NCBI GenBank assembly: GCA_964356135.1
Contig: CAYHGV010000128.1
Span: 1 to 5,849 of the forward strand
From: CAYHGV01 sp964356135
GTDB lineage: Bacteria; Hydrothermota; Tepidihabitantia; CAYHGV01
Length of the DNA: 5,849 bases
Reading direction: 5' to 3'
Part shown: positions 4,534 through 5,849 of the stretch, one piece after another
Layout: every line of letters begins with the position of its first letter
Position numbering within the stretch: the stretch's first letter is position 1
Translations under genes and position numbers: made by a program
The notes under the pieces: generated by a model
The model's input: only the letters and a program-made list of their open reading frames with translations
Told to the model about the DNA's origin: nothing
The model's database searches: none

Positions 4534-5550
4534 ATGGCAATAAACGAAGTAGGAAGCGATGCAATCTCGACCGTGGCGAAGCAGGTCTTTGGATCTCAAG
4601 CCTCGGTCGAGGCGGTTGTTGAGATTCGCCCAACCAGCCAGCATGGCATCCCTCAGATTGAGGGGTGCAATGCGAACCTCTCGTATGTCGTCCGGATGGT
4701 TGAAGACCCTCAGAAGTATGTTTTTCGTTTTAGCAGGAAACACAGGGAAGATCGATACGAAACGGAAGCAAAGAACTACGCCCTCATCGCCGAGAGCACG
4801 GACATTCCGACGCCACGGGTCTATGCGGTGGACAGGACGGCAAGAATCGCTCCAACGCCGTACATGGTCATAGATTGGATGCCGGGAGATATCTGGAGCT
4901 TCTTGTCTCACCCTGCCAATCCCATGACGAACCCGGAGGAGAAGGAGGAGATAGAACGGCACGTGGGCGACTGTTACGCACAGTTCCATGGCATTGAGAG
5001 GAAAACGTCGTCAGCCCGACAGGGAGTGGAAAAGTTGCTCTACCGGCTCGAACAACTGTGTCATGTCGTGCAGGACGGTCAATTTGCCGTTGAAATGACC
5101 AAGCTCGAGAGGTGCCGGCAGATCATTGAAAGCGACAGCTCGCTTCTCATGCAAACGGAGTCCGTCTGCGTGAATGATGCTGAACTACATTTCGTGAAAA
5201 CTAACGGCAGGTGGAAGCCGTCTTTTGTATGTGATATGGAATGGGTTGATTTCGGCGATCCCTATTTGGACCTGGCGAAGGTTTGTTCGCCCAAGGCCTT
5301 CTGGGATTTGGAATCGCTGTTTGCCATTGAAGATGCCTATTCGGTTGCTTCACGCCCGTTCCTCAAAGGTTACGGCGAGCACAGGTTTATTGACTACGAC
5401 CGGCTGGGTAGATTTGCCGGCTATGCTCATTTTTCGGTTATGTGCTCCATAGTGGGCCAGGTCTACAGAGCGGACAAGAGGGCTTTCATGAAATCCCTCG
5501 AACCGAAGTATGTTGCGATCGTCGATGGGATTCTGGAAATGGGCGGCTGA
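4534..5550 (+). CDS. APH/choline-kinase-fold phosphotransferase family protein, atypical catalytic loop
   Basis: The product has 338 residues, within the usual APH-family range. Visible parts are the N-lobe strands ending in KYVFRF (61-66), where Arg65 takes the nucleotide-contact place; a hinge YMVIDWMPG (110-118); a catalytic loop VNDAELHF (213-220) with Asp215; the metal-binding Asp234 in CDMEW (233-237); and FGDPYLDLAK (240-249). Aminoglycoside and related small-molecule kinases normally have HGD followed five residues later by Asn. Here His is replaced by Val, Gly by Asn, and the Asn site by Phe, next to His219. Either this is a subfamily with a reworked loop or catalysis is impaired; the two aspartates are kept. 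I chose ATG 4534, with AAAAGAG six bases before it, over the TTG at 4510, which has no ribosome site. Whether it works with the nucleotidyltransferase upstream is unknown; both folds include antibiotic-modifying enzymes, but nothing here shows resistance. Confidence 0.82.
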   Translation: MAINEVGSDAISTVAKQVFGSQASVEAVVEIRPTSQHGIPQIEGCNANLSYVVRMVEDPQKYVFRFSRKHREDRYETEAKNYALIAESTDIPTPRVYAVDRTARIAPTPYMVIDWMPGDIWSFLSHPANPMTNPEEKEEIERHVGDCYAQFHGIERKTSSARQGVEKLLYRLEQLCHVVQDGQFAVEMTKLERCRQIIESDSSLLMQTESVCVNDAELHFVKTNGRWKPSFVCDMEWVDFGDPYLDLAKVCSPKAFWDLESLFAIEDAYSVASRPFLKGYGEHRFIDYDRLGRFAGYAHFSVMCSIVGQVYRADKRAFMKSLEPKYVAIVDGILEMGG

Positions 5551-5596
5551 TGAAGCTCATATTCAATTCCGGGGACACAATACTAATTTCTTGGTA

Positions 5597-5652
5597 ATTG
5601 GTTCAATGTCGGCTCGCTCGTACTCAGCTCGGAGCGAGTCGCACTGGTTAAA
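5597..5652 (+). repeat. 56-bp palindromic intergenic repeat, copy 2
   Basis: It differs from 3387-3442 at four positions. The stem 5610-5619 / 5632-5641 keeps ten pairs, one of them G-T (5612/5639), where copy 1 has G-C. The position mismatched in copy 1 is a C-G pair here (5615/5636). It begins 46 nt after the kinase-fold gene's stop, again just downstream of a gene. Confidence 0.8.
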
Positions 5653-5655
5653 GTT

Positions 5656-5687
5656 CGGTTCGGTCGGGCAGCAAGCCGACCGAACCG
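5656..5687 (+). repeat. Perfect 12-bp inverted repeat
   Basis: CGGTTCGGTCGG (5656-5667) and CCGACCGAACCG (5676-5687) are exact reverse complements around an 8-nt loop. It begins four bases past the 56-bp repeat. There is no U-run on either strand, so the role is more likely repeat or mRNA-end stabilisation than intrinsic termination. Confidence 0.75.
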
Positions 5688-5688
5688 C

Positions 5689-5737
5689 TGTCATTCTGAA
5701 CTCGGCTCGTTTCGAGCCGTCAGCGAAGAATCTCATC
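5689..5737 (+). repeat. 'tgtcattctga ... gcgaagaatctc' dispersed-repeat type with internal hairpin
   Basis: The outer parts (tgtcattctgaa, cagcgaagaatctcatc) match the wording of an intergenic repeat I recognise from many bacterial genomes. In its middle is CGGCTCG-TTT-CGAGCCG (5703-5719), a perfect 7-bp stem. I cannot confirm copy number in this genome. Confidence 0.5.
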
Positions 5738-5752
5738 ATTCCTTGTCCCAGC

Positions 5753-5780
5753 TTGACAAAAAATCGAGCTGTGCTACCAT
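5753..5780 (+). promoter_or_regulatory. Sigma70-type promoter with extended -10 element
   Basis: TTGACA (5753-5758), a 16-bp spacer and TACCAT (5775-5780), with TG one base before the -10 hexamer (5772-5773). The start should fall near 5787 and serve a transcript that runs off the window. Confidence 0.65.
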
Positions 5781-5798
5781 GCCGTTAATATGGTGAAG

Positions 5799-5849
5799 AT
5801 GAACCTTTCCAGAGTGGAAGGGAAACAGAGAGCCCTCGGGTATGCTCCG
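5799..5849 (+). other. Start of an unknown transcript: short ORF or structured leader, cut by window end
   Basis: An ATG at 5799 is open for 17 codons to the last base, but only a weak GGTGA precedes it and the predicted transcription start is about 12 nt upstream. The same bases fold as CCTTTCC (5804-5810) with GGAAGGG (5816-5822), a 7-bp stem with one G-U. A GATGA and a CAGAGAG follow in an order that recalls the beginning of a T-box leader. Too little is present to decide. Confidence 0.3.

Noticed and set aside
4462..4989. Antisense ORF of 175 codons
   Set aside because: It covers the end of the nucleotidyltransferase gene and the N-lobe of the kinase-fold gene, both better supported.
5656..5720. 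Rho-independent terminator for the kinase-fold gene
   Set aside because: Stems are good, but no U-run follows either hairpin.
5510..5788. ORF of 92 codons overlapping the end of the kinase-fold gene
   Set aside because: Most of it is translated repeat DNA (three hairpins) and part of the promoter.
5804..5849. SAM-I riboswitch (CCAGAGTGG followed by AGGGA and GCCC)
   Set aside because: The words are similar, but the TATC before them and the GCAACC after them are missing in the available bases.

Overview
The window looks like a piece of the genome of an uncultivated, probably anaerobic bacterium. All supported genes lie on the + strand, coding DNA is of moderate GC, and the intergenic DNA is rich in short hairpin repeats. 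An Hdr/Mvh-type redox cluster, an S23/IVP four-helix-bundle gene set in A+T-rich repeats, and repeats built on 'tgtcattctga' and 'tgtgggagcg' hairpins recall candidate phyla such as Zixibacteria or other FCB-group lineages. That placement is a guess from style; no marker gene is present.

Region 1 (1-3365) is a redox operon. It holds, in order, the 3' part of an MvhD/FlpD-type [2Fe-2S] protein (1-384), an H-protein-like lipoyl carrier (350-850, overlapping mvhD), an HdrB/HdrD-like protein with two CCG domains (859-1581), and a LutB-like protein with a LUD domain and two 4Fe-4S motifs (2082-3365). I infer a heterodisulfide-reductase-like complex. Electrons would pass between a flavin/[2Fe-2S] module (MvhD, with HdrA presumably upstream), a two-[4Fe-4S] relay (the LutB-like protein in the place of HdrC) and an HdrB-type CCG site. 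The lipoyl arm of the H-like protein is a natural candidate for the dithiol/disulfide substrate. The H-like gene carries a strikingly A+T-rich, in-frame extra segment of about 29 codons in its N-terminal half.

Between the hdrB-like and lutB-like genes sits a cassette of about 460 bp (1586-2050). It holds a four-helix-bundle S23/IVP gene between imperfect inverted repeats, and an 8-nt direct repeat flanks the whole. It looks like an intervening-sequence element that has landed in a protein operon; removing one copy of the 8-mer and everything between would restore a 43-nt intergenic gap.

Region 2 (3366-3912) is non-coding: a 56-bp palindromic repeat that recurs at 5597, an 18-bp tandem duplication, several small hairpins, a good sigma70-type promoter and a doubtful 39-codon ORF.

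Region 3 (3913-5550) holds a nucleotidyltransferase-fold protein and, 45 nt downstream, an APH/choline-kinase-fold protein whose catalytic loop departs from the usual HGD....N pattern.

Region 4 (5551-5849) has the second 56-bp repeat copy, a perfect 12-bp inverted repeat and a third hairpin repeat. These are followed by a strong promoter and the first bases of a new transcript, which could be a structured leader or a new gene cut by the window end.
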